From Euclidia mi (taxonomy: Eukaryota > Arthropoda > Insecta > Lepidoptera > Erebidae), in NCBI GenBank assembly GCA_944739405.2, contig OX123186.2, forward strand, positions 89,755,034-89,819,033: DNA of 64,000 nt. Direction: 5' to 3'. This document shows, one piece after another, positions 1 to 11,028 of the stretch. Positions within the stretch are counted from its first letter, which is position 1, and each line of letters begins with the position of its first letter. Under the pieces are notes generated by a model. The model made no database searches, had not been told where the DNA came from, and saw nothing but the letters and a program-made list of their open reading frames with translations. The translations under genes and the position numbers were made by a program.

Positions 1-327
1 TTTCTAGAAGAAGCTGTTGAACTCGATTCTCAGTGTAGAAGCAAGTGATAGAGTTATCATTGTGGTGCGTAATGATAATCAGTTTAAACGATTTTCGTTT
101 TCATTGTAGGTAGAACCAGGTTAGTGATGATTGTTTGCTTATCTTTATTTCCATTGAGATGGGAACATTGATGGTCATGTAGGACCCTAGTTTCCGTTGT
201 GCAGATTTGCAGAAACGGAATGAGCTGATAATGCGGCTGCATGTTTAAAACCATGCGCTGCTATTGGTTGAACCAGCTACATGCTTTTATGGTTAGCCTA
301 GTTTACGTTGGTGCTTTTGTGTAAGGC
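1..327. other. Gene-free stretch
   Basis: No coding potential, splice cassette or recognisable repeat was found in these bases. The sequence leads directly into a tRNA-headed SINE. Confidence 0.4.
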
Positions 328-641
328 ATAGCTTCGGTTAGCCGAGTGGAGAGACCGTAAGACTGCTACGCAGAAGGTCTCTGGTTCGAATCCACGGCAC
401 GCACCAATGACTTTCCGAAGTTGAGTGCGTGTTACATTGTTAATTATCGCTACTTATCGGTGAGCGAAAAACATCGTGAGGAAACCTGCATGTCTGAGAG
501 TTCTCCATAATGTTCTTGAAAGACATGTGAAGTTTACCAACCCGCACTTGGCCAGCATGGTGGACTATGGCCTTACCCTTCTCATATTGAGAAGAAGCCC
601 GTGCCCAGCAGTGGGACAGTAAATGGGGTTGATGATGATAG
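328..641 (+). mobile_element. tRNA-derived SINE with RTE-like tail
   Basis: A polymerase III A-box-like stretch at 336-349 (GGTTAGCCGAGTGG) and a B-box at 383-393 (GGTTCGAATCC) form a tRNA-like head. The body ends with a stretch ending in CCCGTGCCCAGCAGTGGGAC and a GATGATGATAG tail. This tail style is widespread in lepidopteran SINEs that borrow the 3' end of an RTE-type LINE. A bona fide tRNA gene is unlikely because the homology continues for more than 200 bases beyond the head. The boundaries are approximate. The same tail recurs in an inverted pair at 25746-25818. Confidence 0.65.
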
Positions 642-819
642 CTTCGGTTGGTGCGCAAATAAGACAAGGTGTTAGTGCAGTTTCATAGAATCAAAAACAT
701 TGTCCATTGCTTTGAACAGGAAAAGTCCATTGCTGATTCGTATTAAGACTAGCCATGACAAAAAAAAATTATAACGCTGAAAAGACTGGTTGAATACTTG
801 TTAGTAAACTTAACGCTTA

Positions 820-1890
820 GAGTATCAAACATTGATCAGGAAATTACATTACTATGGAGTTAAGAACACTGCTTTGGATCTCCTAACATCATATCTGAGT
901 AATAGGATACAGAGAGTTGAGGTAAATGGAAAAGTTTCTATGGGTTCAGTGGTCACAATGGGAGTGCCGCAAGGTTCAATTCTTGGTCCATTCCTTTTCC
1001 TTGTATATATTAATGATTTGCCATACATTATGCAAAATAATGAAGAGATAGTGTTATTTGCTGATGATACATCACTTATTTTTAAACTTAGACGACAACA
1101 ATCAAATAATGACGATGTAAATAACGCTCTCTCTAAAGTAGTTCAATGGTTTACTGCTAACAATTTACTGTTAAATGAAAAAAAAACAAAATGTATACGA
1201 TTTTCAAGACCGAATGTAAAACAAGTTAAACCTAACATATATTTGAATGGAGAAGAGTTGGATCTTATAGATAACACCGTGTTCTTAGGCATAACCTTAG
1301 ACTCTAAGCTACAGTGGGGCCCACATATAGGTCAGTTGTCGAATAGACTTAGCTCTGCAGCGTACGCGGTTTATAAAATTCGTCAGTTAACTGATATAGA
1401 TACGGCCAGATTAGTATATTTTAGTTATTTCCACAGCATAATGTCATATGGCATTTTACTATGGGGCAACGCAGCTGACATTCAAACTGTGTTTGTACTG
1501 CAGAAGCGGGCTATTCGTGCAATCTACAGTCTTGGTTCAAGGCATTCACTGAGGGAAAAATTTAAAGAAATTAAGATAATGACTGTCGCATCTCAATACA
1601 TTTATGAGAACTTGTTATATGTCAGGAAAAATATAAATATGTTTTCCAAATTCAGCGACATTCATAAATTAAACACACGAAATAAAAACAAACTTGTTCT
1701 ACCTTCAACTAGACTACAAAAAATAAGTAACTCCTACAAGTGTCAAAGCATACGTTTTTACAACAAAATTCCAGGCAATATTCAGGAACTAAGTATTAAT
1801 AAATTCAAAGTATTTATTAAACAGAGCTTGTGTTCAAAAGCTTATTACACAGTTAAAGATTATTTAGCAGACAAAAATGCCTGGAATTGA
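820..1890 (+). pseudogene. 5'-truncated LINE reverse transcriptase (CR1/Jockey-like)
   Basis: This is an open frame of about 355 codons carrying the C-terminal half of a non-LTR reverse transcriptase. It includes the GVPQGSILGP motif, the catalytic FADD box (FADDTSLIF) and the thumb and tail region through NAWN before TGA at 1890. The fingers, the first catalytic Asp region and the endonuclease are missing, so this is a dead 5' truncation, the usual outcome of target-primed reverse transcription. It is clearly related to the longer minus-strand element at 14658-19068: both share SLIFK, NNLLLN, KTKC, PNVK and SYGILLWG. The frame is open and little decayed, so the insertion is probably fairly young. 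Homology to the longer element starts near 820. Confidence 0.85.
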
Positions 1891-2290
1891 GTTTAAAAAT
1901 TATGAATTTTGACATTTTGAAATTAGTGACAAGATATTTTTATTTACATTTGTAATACTTATATTTTTACATTTTGACATTTTTAATTTGACATTTGTAA
2001 TTTTATTTATTTTGTTTTGACATTGTTTGATTTGACATTGTTATTTTATTTATTTTCTTTTGACATTTAAAATTACTTAAGTAATATATTATTATTTTTA
2101 AACTGACATTCAATAATATTTTCTGACATTTTAAATATATGACATTTTATTGTTAAAATTTTTACTATTTTTAAAATTACTTAAGTAATATATTATTATT
2201 CCTGAATTGACATTCAATAATATTTTTTGACATTTTAAATATAATATGACATTTTATTGTTAAAATTTTATTATTTTTACATATTGTTTG
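1891..2290 (+). repeat. TGACATT-rich LINE 3' region
   Basis: Twelve TGACATT heptamers occur downstream of the reverse transcriptase stop. A block of about 100 bases, containing ACTTAAGTAATATATTATTA followed by three TGACATT units, is present twice in tandem (about 2068-2165 and 2170-2270). It is most likely the element's 3' untranslated region or tail. The related minus-strand element near 14650 does not show it, so it could be private to this lineage. Confidence 0.55.
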
Positions 2291-2856
2291 CAACATGTAT
2301 TTTACTATGTATTAGCTTGTAAAGTTGTGAGTATGATGTGGGCATTATTAAACATATAAACAAATAGTTGTGGCAACCTGTCTGATGGCTTAGGCTGACA
2401 TGCTTATGCATACACCTTCTGATGGCGTGGAGGCATAGTGATACAGATCGTGCTGGCTCCCTCAATCAAGGTTGAGCCGTACGATTGCTGTTGAATGCGG
2501 GCCATCAGTGGGCCGAGTCAGTCAAAAGCGTCAGATGATTTCCTGCATTGTACTTGCATACTAAACCCTTTTTTTGTCTGGACTTTAAAAGATGAAGAAA
2601 ATACTAAACAAAATGAAGTGACAAAAAAAAATGACTCTGAGTTTGTTTCGGCCTTTCTTCTCAAGAAGTCATTTAGCTAGGAAAAGCCGGCATCATCTAG
2701 AATAGGGTTTTGACATGTATAAGTGTTGTAAACAACCAAAATGCAGAAATAAATATGTCTTTATGTCTTTATGTCTTTATCAGCCTAGTGAAATTTTCTT
2801 AGTCTGTTTCAGATTACTTTGATGAAGGCTCGAAAAGATCATCTGGTTGGCGTTGT
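2291..2856. other. Gene-free stretch with a short tandem repeat
   Basis: No gene could be supported. AATAAA is followed near 2752-2780 by three copies of a TATGTCTTTA-like 10-mer, which looks like an old retroelement tail. Confidence 0.35.
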
Positions 2857-2985
2857 GACCATACTGGATGGAGGTTACGTATGGTGGTGACCGAGTGGAA
2901 ATTGCCTCCGGTGTTGTGTAACCGGGTGGAGGTTGCGTGTGGAGGTGACTGGATAGAGGTTGCCTGTTGCGTTGTGAAACTTATG
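2857..2985 (+). repeat. Degenerate minisatellite, about 25-30 bp unit
   Basis: Four imperfect copies of a unit containing GGTGACCGGGTGGAGGTTGC-like sequence follow one another, with variable spacing. The reading frames through it are chance. It sits just before a SINE head. Confidence 0.5.
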
Positions 2986-3004
2986 GAGTGAGTATGTGTA
3001 TAGA

Positions 3005-3270
3005 GCGGCGATAGCCCAGTGGTGTACGTAACGGACTGTCGTCGAGGCGATGATCTCGGGTTCGATCCCCAGGTACCCCGGGCACACACCTCTGAATATT
3101 CGAAAATGTGTGCATTACAAATTAATTATCGTTCGCTTACTTATGTGACCGGTAGATGTCAATAGGCTCACCCCCTATTACATTGGGATCAAAACATAAC
3201 TGGCGGAGTATAGGTGAAATACACCTTTGCCTACCCCTTCGTGGATAAAAGGTGTGAAGTTATGTATGGG
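3005..3270 (+). mobile_element. tRNA-derived SINE
   Basis: The head has an A-box-like segment (TAGCCCAGTGG, near 3012) and a B-box GGTTCGATCCCC near 3059. The 3' part carries the CTACCCCTTCG...AAAGGTGTGA...TATGTATG tail, which also recurs near 35240, 36530, 48290 and 52440. Borders are approximate. Confidence 0.6.
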
Positions 3271-3485
3271 TGTTGTTCAACCTGTCAGCTTCGAAAGAAA
3301 GAGTTAGTTATGATTTTCATTAAAACCTATAACTGTTTGGATCAGAGTAACTTTTATTTTCCACCGACTCGAGCCAGGAATGGCCGAACGGCTAGAATGA
3401 GTACTGTTCGAGAGTTTTTTATTCCTAGAGCGAAGTGCATTAAGATATGGCACTTCATAACTCTAATGTCAATAGAGAGGCTCTC

Positions 3486-4565
3486 TTAACCTCTGGAACG
3501 CGGGCGGGACATACGTATGTCCCAGGAAAATTTGTTCCGTCCAGCGCTTGCGGGAAACACCTATGTCCCGCAACGACAGCGCCATATTTCACTACTTGAA
3601 ATGACGTTAAAATAATTCCACCAATAAGATTATGACCCACTATTGCAAAGTATGGATATTCTTTTTCATTCTGTATTGTAATTGGTTATCATTTTTGTAG
3701 ACTTTTTTTGCAAAAATAACGACTGAAAATTGTTTGCCATAAGTTCAACTTCGCGCGCGTTGGAGTGACGACAGCTCTGCTTTGAAAAACGTGTAGCGAC
3801 GCAATCTCGGAATTTCACTATATGTATTATATGTCATTATACTCGGAAACTAATCTTGTTTGCTATAAATATAGTTAAGATATCATCATTGTGTAAATTA
3901 TAACGAAAAACGATTTTCAAAATATCATTATTAAAAATGGCGGCAAGTTGTAAATGCACCCGTTCGCATTTCAGTTTTGTAAGATTAGGTAGTTAAAAGT
4001 CGGTACTATAACTCATAACCTTTCTTATTTATCACAAACTAATGAGTAAACAATAAACAATAATAAACTTATGATTTTGATATTTACAAAAGTGTATCTA
4101 AATCGGCACAACTTCGCGCTCGATTATGGCGGCCGTTTCGTATTCCGATGATGTGTTTAAACTTTTATTGATTTATAAAAATATAAGTGAAGTTGATATA
4201 AACTGTTGATTAAATTCAATAATTAATTAAGTAAGGTATATAAAGTGCTGTGAATAATTGCTAAAATGCTAAATATTTGTGAGATAGTGGGTGTTAAAAG
4301 TTTTATTGGAGAGGATTTTTTAGTGTTTTCAAGTTTTATTTCAACGAACTGCAGAGAAAAGGTAATTATACATTATATATCTACAATAAGTTTTCAACGC
4401 ATATTTCAAGGATGCAGAAACTGTCATTATTTTTGTGATACGTTTAAAAGTAACTGAGATATAGGTAAAATAATGACGCCGGTCAGCTGTTGCTCGATCA
4501 AGAGGTGAAGCGGCCTGCACTACCGGCCATTTTTTATTTCTTACGCCCGGCGCGGGAGGGGTTAA
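3486..4565. mobile_element. Possible non-autonomous piggyBac-like element
   Basis: TTAA at 3486-3489 is followed by CCTCTGGAACGCGGGCGGG, and TTAA at 4562-4565 is preceded by CGGCGCGGGAGGGG. TTAA target duplication with C-rich inward ends is the piggyBac pattern. A perfect 18-bp palindrome, GGGACATACGTATGTCCC, lies at 3506-3523. The two ends match only partly and no transposase is present, so this is a tentative call. The inside holds no gene I can support. Confidence 0.3.
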
Positions 4566-4774
4566 CTGTTCGCCGACAACGAGCATCTCAGCACCCTTGC
4601 CGTCGGAGACTTTGGGTTTGTGAGCAAGGCTGCACAAATCAACGGCAAACTAGACTCCGGCATGCCGCCACCGCACACCGCTACGAGTTGCTGCGGCAGA
4701 GCATATGATGTTGCGGCGAGGCGAGTTGACGCCGGATGCGTGCTCAGCTTTCTTCGAGAGTGGCGAGTGCTGAT

Positions 4775-5149
4775 AGTGGGGCTAATGTTATTAGATACCA
4801 CTTAGAGAACATACAAGTGTATGGGTCTCTGTTTTGAACACCAGTGGGGCTAATGTTATTAGACCACTTAGAGAACATACAAGTGTATGGGTCTCTGTTT
4901 TGAACACCAGTGGGGCTAATGTTATTAGACCACTTAGAGAACATACGAGGTTATGGGTCTTTTGGACGCCAGTGGGGCTAATGTTATTAGACCACTTAGA
5001 GAACATACGATGGTATGGGTCACTTGGATGACAGTGGGGCTAATGTTATTAGACCACTTAGAGAACATACGACGGTATGGGTCTCTTGGATGCCAGTGGG
5101 GCTAATGTTATTAGACCACTTAGAGAACATACGACGGTATGGGTCTCTC
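4775..5149 (+). repeat. Six-copy minisatellite, 62-68 bp unit
   Basis: AGTGGGGCTAATGTTATTAG starts at 4775, 4843, 4909, 4971, 5033 and 5095, giving spacings of 68, 66, 62, 62 and 62. Each unit continues with CCACTTAGAGAACATAC and ATGGGTCTCT. The first three copies carry a longer linker than the last three. Reading frames run through it on both strands only because units of 66 and 62 happen to lack stops. I see no coding logic. Confidence 0.9.
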
Positions 5150-5510
5150 CCCCACTCAGTCATAGTATGCAAACGTTAGGGTCTATGCTATGAACGTGTG
5201 AATATGACAAGCTAACTTGGGGCCTCTGTCACCCGGCAGTGTATGGCGAGTGATGCAAATCCGGATTCTGTCATTCACGATGCACTGAATTTAATTTCTC
5301 TTTTACTCGTGTTAAAGTCTGAAGCCATTTAATGTTACAGCACTTTTTGATAGACCCTTTTCTGTGGGCGCTTGAGTGCACGCTTGCGCCCATGGTACGG
5401 GTAACTAAAATAAAACGTGAAGTCATTTTCTTGACTTTCCTCCAAGACATATGCTTCAGACTATAACACGAACCTGAGTGCATTACTAACATGTTCTCTT
5501 TGTGTTTCAG
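5150..5510. other. Gene-free stretch before a candidate exon
   Basis: No gene is supported. The last 20 bases form a good polypyrimidine tract and acceptor (TTCTCTTTGTGTTTCAG) ending at 5510. Confidence 0.3.
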
Positions 5511-5752
5511 AGCATGCGCAAAATGATAATGACCAGGTTGCAGTGGATGCTGCTGCTGATGCCAATGTTGTGAGTCATGCTGCGGTCGAGGACGCCGCGC
5601 CGTCAGGAACGGCCGTCTTAGAAATACTCCTACCCACCAAAACGAGTCGAGTGAAAGGGAATAAAACGGAGCGGTTACAAAATCTCGGGTTCATTCCGTG
5701 TTTGGCTGTCGTACTCGACGGACGTTATTGTAGTGCTTACTTATTGTTATAG
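5511..5752 (+). CDS. Candidate terminal exon without a FLYWCH domain
   Basis: After the acceptor TTTGTGTTTCAG a frame opens with two bases completing an upstream codon, then HAQNDNDQVAVDAAADANVV and on to LLL and TAG at 5750-5752, about 79 residues. AATAAA lies downstream near 5837. The acceptor phase is the same as in every FLYWCH cassette further along. The first half is Ala/Asp/Val-rich and acidic; the second half has a basic patch (TSRVKGNKTERLQ). I recognise no domain. It could be a non-FLYWCH terminal exon of the same gene, the last exon of an unrelated gene or mobile element, or a chance frame. Confidence 0.3.
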
Positions 5753-5837
5753 TTCTTTTAGTTGCGGTATTTTCAGTTCAGTGTACATCTATCGCTGTTA
5801 TTGACTATTTGTGTTAAGTAAAATAACCTGTAAGGAA

Positions 5838-6425
5838 TAAAACTTCCTAGTTTGATCAGTGTCGTGTTTTTTTTTAATCAAACCACATCTGATCCCTAAG
5901 ACTACATATTTTTACCTTTCACTTTACTTTTATTTCTTGCTCTTTTGCTACCACCTTTTTTTGTTTTCGTTGTCTGTTGCGGTATTGGATATTTTTTTTA
6001 TACGATCAGCGAATCTCGACTTATTAGTGTTTTGCTTCATATAAATCAATATTCACTATGCTGGTCAACTCATATAAAGCAAAATTACACTTACAATTCA
6101 TAAAAGTAGTTGTAAATTGAACCACAAGGGACCAAACACAAATGTGTAAAACAATGTGTTTTTTTATTGTTATCGACCTAGACTGAAAATGGAAAAGGTT
6201 GGTTTATTGAAAATATATTAAAATAGTTCGAGTATTTTAACTAGCAATGTTATGTTGGACGAGATTTACGATTTTTTATCCATACCCGTATATACGCTAA
6301 TCGCAGTAATATTGTAATTTTCGATTTAGCACTTTCTTAATCTAGGCGGTATCGAGAAAAATTAAGAATGTTTGTTTTTTATGAGTTTATAAGCTATTTT
6401 TATTTTTATAAGCTATTACTTTCAG
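5838..6425. other. Gene-free AT-rich stretch
   Basis: Downstream of a poly(A) signal there is only AT-rich sequence with no supported gene. It ends with the acceptor tract of the first FLYWCH exon. Confidence 0.35.
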
Positions 6426-6616
6426 CTCCTGTGATAGTCACTATCCGTCGAGGTGGTAGGAATCTATTGCTAAACAACCAAGTGTTTACAAGAACCAATG
6501 TGTTGGGTACCAAACCCTACTGGGTGTGTCAGAGAAAAGCGGACGGCTGCCGAGTGACAGTGCAAACAAATAGCACCAAGTTACTTACTGTTAAGGGAGA
6601 TCACACTAATCACTGA
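6426..6616 (+). CDS. FLYWCH terminal exon 1 (mod(mdg4)-like)
   Basis: The acceptor ATTACTTTCAG ends at 6425. Two bases (CT) complete a split codon, then 62 residues run to TGA at 6614-6616. The cassette is one FLYWCH finger: a basic Gly-rich strand (VTIRRGGRNLL), an aromatic strand, YWVC-x6-C with the first two ligands, then the terminal ligands in GDHTNH, where two residues rather than one separate the histidines. It has no start codon of its own, so it must be spliced to upstream exons. AATAAA lies at 6760-6765. In the mod(mdg4) family such a finger is the isoform-specific C-terminus that selects chromatin or protein partners. The family assignment is confident; the gene name is inferred from the array. 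Its closest neighbour is the exon at 7277. Confidence 0.85.
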
Positions 6617-7276
6617 GATATTTGGATTTTACGAAGATGATTCATTGAACAAGTTTGTTTTTAATTAAGAAATGTAACGTAAAAAGGACCTTTAGGGTGT
6701 GTGCTGTTACGTTATCCCTACTAGGGGGTGTCTAAATGAGAAGCGTGGTTAAATGTTACAATAAAAATTGATTTAACTGTGTGTTTATAATTGACGTCAC
6801 AGAAAGCTTTTAAACAAACGCTGAACAATTTTTGAATTAAGAAACGCAAAATTGTAAATTAGTAGTATCTAAGAAAAAAAAATTATTTGTTGTAAAATGA
6901 TGTTGCCTAGAGGTTAAATCGTTTTTGTTTTATAAAGATTTTTTGTACGGTCCTTAAACATATGTATAGATCTAATTTAGATTTTTGTGAAAATGACCTC
7001 AAATATCAAATGGATAATATTGTCTAAAAAGACGATTAGGATTAATTATTGCTCAAAGGTATGATTACATGTATACTTTTTATGTATATGCATGCACATT
7101 TATAAACTAGGGTCATGTTGTTGTAATCTTCTCGAAAGGCAAGAGAAGTCTGCCAACGCGCACTTTATGTTTATAAATAAAATATAATTCGAATAATTCC
7201 TTCGTTTTTAGAAACCCATTTATTAATGTATTTAAAATTGTAACTTATAGTTATTTTAAATTTCTGTTGTTTCAAG
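6617..7276. other. Spacer between FLYWCH exons
   Basis: This holds the presumed 3' untranslated region of exon 1 with its poly(A) signal, then AT-rich sequence. No further gene is seen. Confidence 0.35.
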
Positions 7277-7485
7277 CTGTTATCGTCGAGAGCAAAAGAG
7301 GAGGGCTTAACATTGTGTATGACAATGTTATGTTTATAAGAAACAAATGTCGAGGCACCCGAGTGTATTGGGTGTGGCATAAAAAAGCTGTTGGCTGTAA
7401 AATGACTATACTCACACACGAAAACTGTATTGTAAATATTAAGGGAGAGCACACCAATCGTGACGTTTATAGTAAGATAGTTTGA
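7277..7485 (+). CDS. FLYWCH terminal exon 2, two zinc ligands lost
   Basis: The acceptor TTGTTTCAAG ends at 7276 and the phase matches exon 1. The 68 residues align along their length with exon 1 (SKRGGLN, YWVW, VGCKMTI, KGEHTN). Two metal ligands have changed: the first Cys in W-x-C is Trp (YWVWHKKAVGC), and the last His of HTNH is Arg. Aligned with exon 1, a one-base loss next to that His also removes the stop, so the frame runs on through DVYSKIV to TGA. Zinc binding is therefore doubtful, although the frame is open and the acceptor intact. It may be a decaying copy or an exon with a metal-free fold. Confidence 0.7.
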
Positions 7486-7902
7486 CCAAAATTAAATTAT
7501 ATTTATTGTTATAATGAGACTCAAGAAAATAAGTAAATACAGCACTGCCAAAAATCACGCGCTCGCGCATAGGTGCACCTACCCATGCATCTAATGGGGT
7601 CGTAATAATCATCGAAATATGGTAGATACTGATTAGTCTGCTAAGTCTGTAAATGAACATCTTCTAACATAATCGTCACATATTTCGGCGCGTAGCGGTT
7701 TGTTATAATCTCTCTCGGATCCACGATCGGTGCAAGACGATCAAAACGTCGGAAATAAATAGCTATTATACCATAAATAAGTCAGTTTTACGCGATTAAG
7801 ACCCGCTAAATTATTTTGTATGATCTTCTTACAATTTTGCAAAGTTATAGTGAATTTTATTTGCAACAAAAAATGTTTTAGCAGTTTTTTTATTTAATAA
7901 CT

Positions 7903-8800
7903 AGCTTTTGCCCGCGGCTTCGCTCGCGTAAATTCGGGGTACTCTATTTATAGTATATCATCTATGTTCGGGGTAACACAAATCTCCTTTATTGGGCGGA
8001 TACAAAGCGGATAAATGTTTAAGAAATATAACTGCAAAAAGTATTAACATATACAAACTACTTAGTGCTAAGACTCAGTAGTACCTACTCAAAATGTTAT
8101 CTGGTATCAGCAACGACAACCCAACCTTCTAGACACCTAATGTTTTCATTTCTACAAACAAACAATTCTGTCAAAGCGGTGAGGTATGCGGGGCGAAGGG
8201 GGCTACAAAAATGCATTCTAATTGGTCGGTTCAAATTTGCGGTACGTCATAATTCATAACTAGTGTTGGGATTGGTCTTATGTAAGACGTATAAGTCTAA
8301 AGTGTTGTCAGAAAGTATTCGCCTTACGTTTGCCGTCTAGTAGGCTGGGTTGTCGTTGGGTATCAGTGACGTTTCGCTAGAATGGCCAATATGGCGACTG
8401 TGATTTGTCTGTCAGAAACATTAGAATTTAATAAAATACTCAACAATCCGAATTTTGCGGATATATGTTGTCGACTCGAAATCTTTATTTTTTCATGTTT
8501 TATGATTCAGGTAAGGTTTCGATGTACTCTTTGACGAAATTATTATTATAAGATTTGACACTGCGATACCAGCGCAGTCCGTCGGTTCCAATGAGAAACA
8601 TTCCAAAATCCACAACTACTTACAAATTAAAAATTAGGTAAATAAAACATTTTCCAGTAGATTAAATTGTGAATCTAAACCATTCTCAGGTCCCCTTGAA
8701 CACACACAAAAATTTTCATCAAGATCGGTCCAGTCGTTTAGGAGGAGTTCAGTGACATACACACGCACACAAGAAATATATATATATATATTAAGATAAT
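7903..8800 (+). mobile_element. Unclassified interspersed repeat
   Basis: It begins AACTAGCTTTTGCCCGCGGC and ends with a segment rich in TCGGTCCAGTCGTTTAGGAG followed by an ACACGC and (AT)n tail. Both segments are familiar ends of dispersed lepidopteran repeats. No coding frame is supported. The class (Helitron-like or LINE-tail) could not be settled by eye. Confidence 0.4.
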
Positions 8801-8814
8801 AATATTCTACCACA

Positions 8815-9048
8815 TTCACACAACACCATCTAGTCCCAAACTAAGCAGAGCTTGTACTATGGGTACTAGATAATGGATAAACAAACATATATACTTTTTT
8901 GTAAATACATACATATTATACATAGAAACACCCAGACCAAGACAAACATCCATGTCCATGCACACAAATGTTTGACTTGAGCGGGAATCGAACCCGCGAC
9001 CTTCGGCGTAGCAGTCGCATACACTCCCGCTACGCCAACCGGCCGTCA
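8815..9048 (-). mobile_element. tRNA-derived SINE
   Basis: On the minus strand a tRNA-like head near 9045-8975 has GGTTGGCGTAGCGGGAG as A-box region and GGTTCGATTCCCGC as B-box. The body ends with TAGTTTGGGACTAGATGGTG and a GTGTGAATGTGGTAGAATAT tail. The same tail occurs on the + strand at about 54205-54255. An 8-base ACACA-type stretch and TATA repeats flank the 3' end. Confidence 0.65.
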
Positions 9049-9079
9049 AAATGTGGTTTATAGTTTGCCAGATAGAGCT

Positions 9080-9781
9080 TTAAGCCATCATCATAGTCGC
9101 GTTCTTCATTACTGAAGGTCGTGTCTTCTGTGGAAGTCTTCCGTCGCCTGAGTTGTAGTCTGCCTTTACGATTGTCTGTCTTCGGCATGCCTTGAGGCTA
9201 GCGGTACTGAATCCAGTCAGTATTCGTATCTGGTCTGTCCAGCGTACAGGAGACCTGCCTCTCGGTCTTTTCCCTCCGACTTTGCCGACCACAACCCGTT
9301 TTTCGAGGTTGTCGGGCTCCCTACGTATAATGTGACCGAAATAGCTCAGGGTTCGTTGATAACACAAAGTGGAAAGCCTTGTTTTGTCCCTTAGTTGTTC
9401 AAGAATAGATATCTTGGTTCTTTTTGCGGTCCATGGGATACGAAGCTTTCTTTGCCAACACCACATCTTAAACATCACACATCTAAATTTTTTTCTTTCT
9501 CGTGAGCGGATTGTCCACGACTCTACTCCGTATAGGAAGATAGCGAACACGAGTGATCGCACTAGTCTCATTTTCGTTTTGTTAGAGACGTTTCGATCTT
9601 GCCATATTTTTGTAAGCTTACTCATAAAAGCTTTGGCCATCTGAGTGCGTCTACTGATTTCTTTCTCACATCCACGCTGTACCATCCACACAGTAGGCTT
9701 TAAGCCATCTGCACCCCTTTTTCCAAGAAAAATGGTGTGACCCCACCATATGTAACTTTTCAATGGAGCACACACAACCAC
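9080..9781 (-). pseudogene. LINE reverse transcriptase C-terminal fragment
   Basis: A frame of about 233 residues carries features of the region downstream of the polymerase core in craniofacial-type RTE/CR1 LINE proteins: NVSNKTKMRLVRSLVFAIFL, YGVESWT, LEQL and FGHIIRRE, then a basic GGKRPRGRSPVRWTDQ stretch. The catalytic FADD box is absent because the copy is 5'-truncated. The minus-strand 3' end runs into an ATGATGATGG-type tail at about 9085, as expected for this family. It has no host role that I can see. Confidence 0.75.
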
Positions 9782-11028
9782 ATATATCTGTTACCGTGGT
9801 AAGTAGGATCTTTTTTGATGTGTGGGTGTACGCGTGTGCACCGGTCTTCCTATTTTTGGCTTCTGCCTATTTTGCTTGATCTGAGTTACGATGACTTATT
9901 CCATACTTATAATATAAACCCTAAAATACCATGTTTGCCTTGCAAAGCCTATTAAGGGACAAAGTATGATTAGCTGAAATTAATATTATATTGTCGTATA
10001 TTGTATCGCATCGTAACAATCAATAGTAACTAATTATAACTTTGGTTTAATATAATTTCACGTAGAATAAGATGAAAGAAATAATATGTAAAATTGTTAA
10101 AATAATAAATTATGTTTTTATGTCGCATAGTTTTTTTATTGTGATATCTCAAAAATAAGCTGGGTGCGATTGATTCTGAAATTTAATATACTAGCGGCGA
10201 TTCTTTGTCTAGTGATTCTCAAATTCAGTGCAGAGTCACGATCAGTGTCGACAATCAATAATTGAATACACACATACCTTATATATTTTAAAAGTCAGTG
10301 GTGCGCGCCGAGGGTCCGTAGAGTTCTCCGTAGGGGTCCGCAGAGTAAGTCTGCGTGGCAGTATATGGGTGTCCTAACAGAGCGATAGCTATTTACATCC
10401 GTTACTACTATTTTTTTTTACGACGTGGGACTTCAATGTTGGCAAATTAATTCAATGGCTTTTTCGCTAACCGTCATAAAATTCATTTTTCGTGCATACT
10501 GCTAAGGGTGCAGCGGTATAATACCCCGCAGGTGTACTACACATGAGGGTTGCGTCAAATAGAGGGTATAATGTTAGTTCGAATTACGCCGAAGGGCAGA
10601 TGTATTCGGCAGATGAGCTGTGCGTCAGCCGTGCGTAGATGTGTTCAGTGCAACATAAATACCTATACAAAAAAATAAGGATTGTAGATTTAAAAATACA
10701 AGTTGTAGAAAAATACGTATAGGTACTTTTTGTTTGTGATTGTTTTTGTGCTAGTGCCAGATTTTTTTTATAGGAATACTGAACAATATAAAAAATTGTA
10801 AATAGCATTTTACAAATTATATGGTAAATTTAAACCCAAAAAATTTGGTAGTTACTACTATATTTTTTTATTATCTACGTATTAATTTAAGATCCGTGTT
10901 GTTATTGATGTGTTAAACAAATCACTGAGAAACCTTGGAATCTTTTCCAAATATTATGTCCGATGTAAAAATATGTTAATAGGTTATGGTATTAGTCATA
11001 TTCTAAGTTCTTAACCTTAAATACATCT
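9782..11028. other. Gene-free AT-rich stretch
   Basis: No exon, RNA gene or structured repeat could be supported here on either strand. Confidence 0.35.

Noticed and set aside
383..393. tRNA-like heads at 336, 3012, 8975-9045 and 50650-50710 as true tRNA genes.
   Set aside because: Each continues into a SINE body and tail, and the cloverleaf arms do not pair well.
4834..5031. Coding frames through the minisatellite on both strands.
   Set aside because: Open only because the repeat unit lacks stops; no acceptor, start context or conserved ending.
5859..6044. Hydrophobic 61-residue frame resembling a membrane peptide.
   Set aside because: Explained by T-rich sequence; no supporting context.
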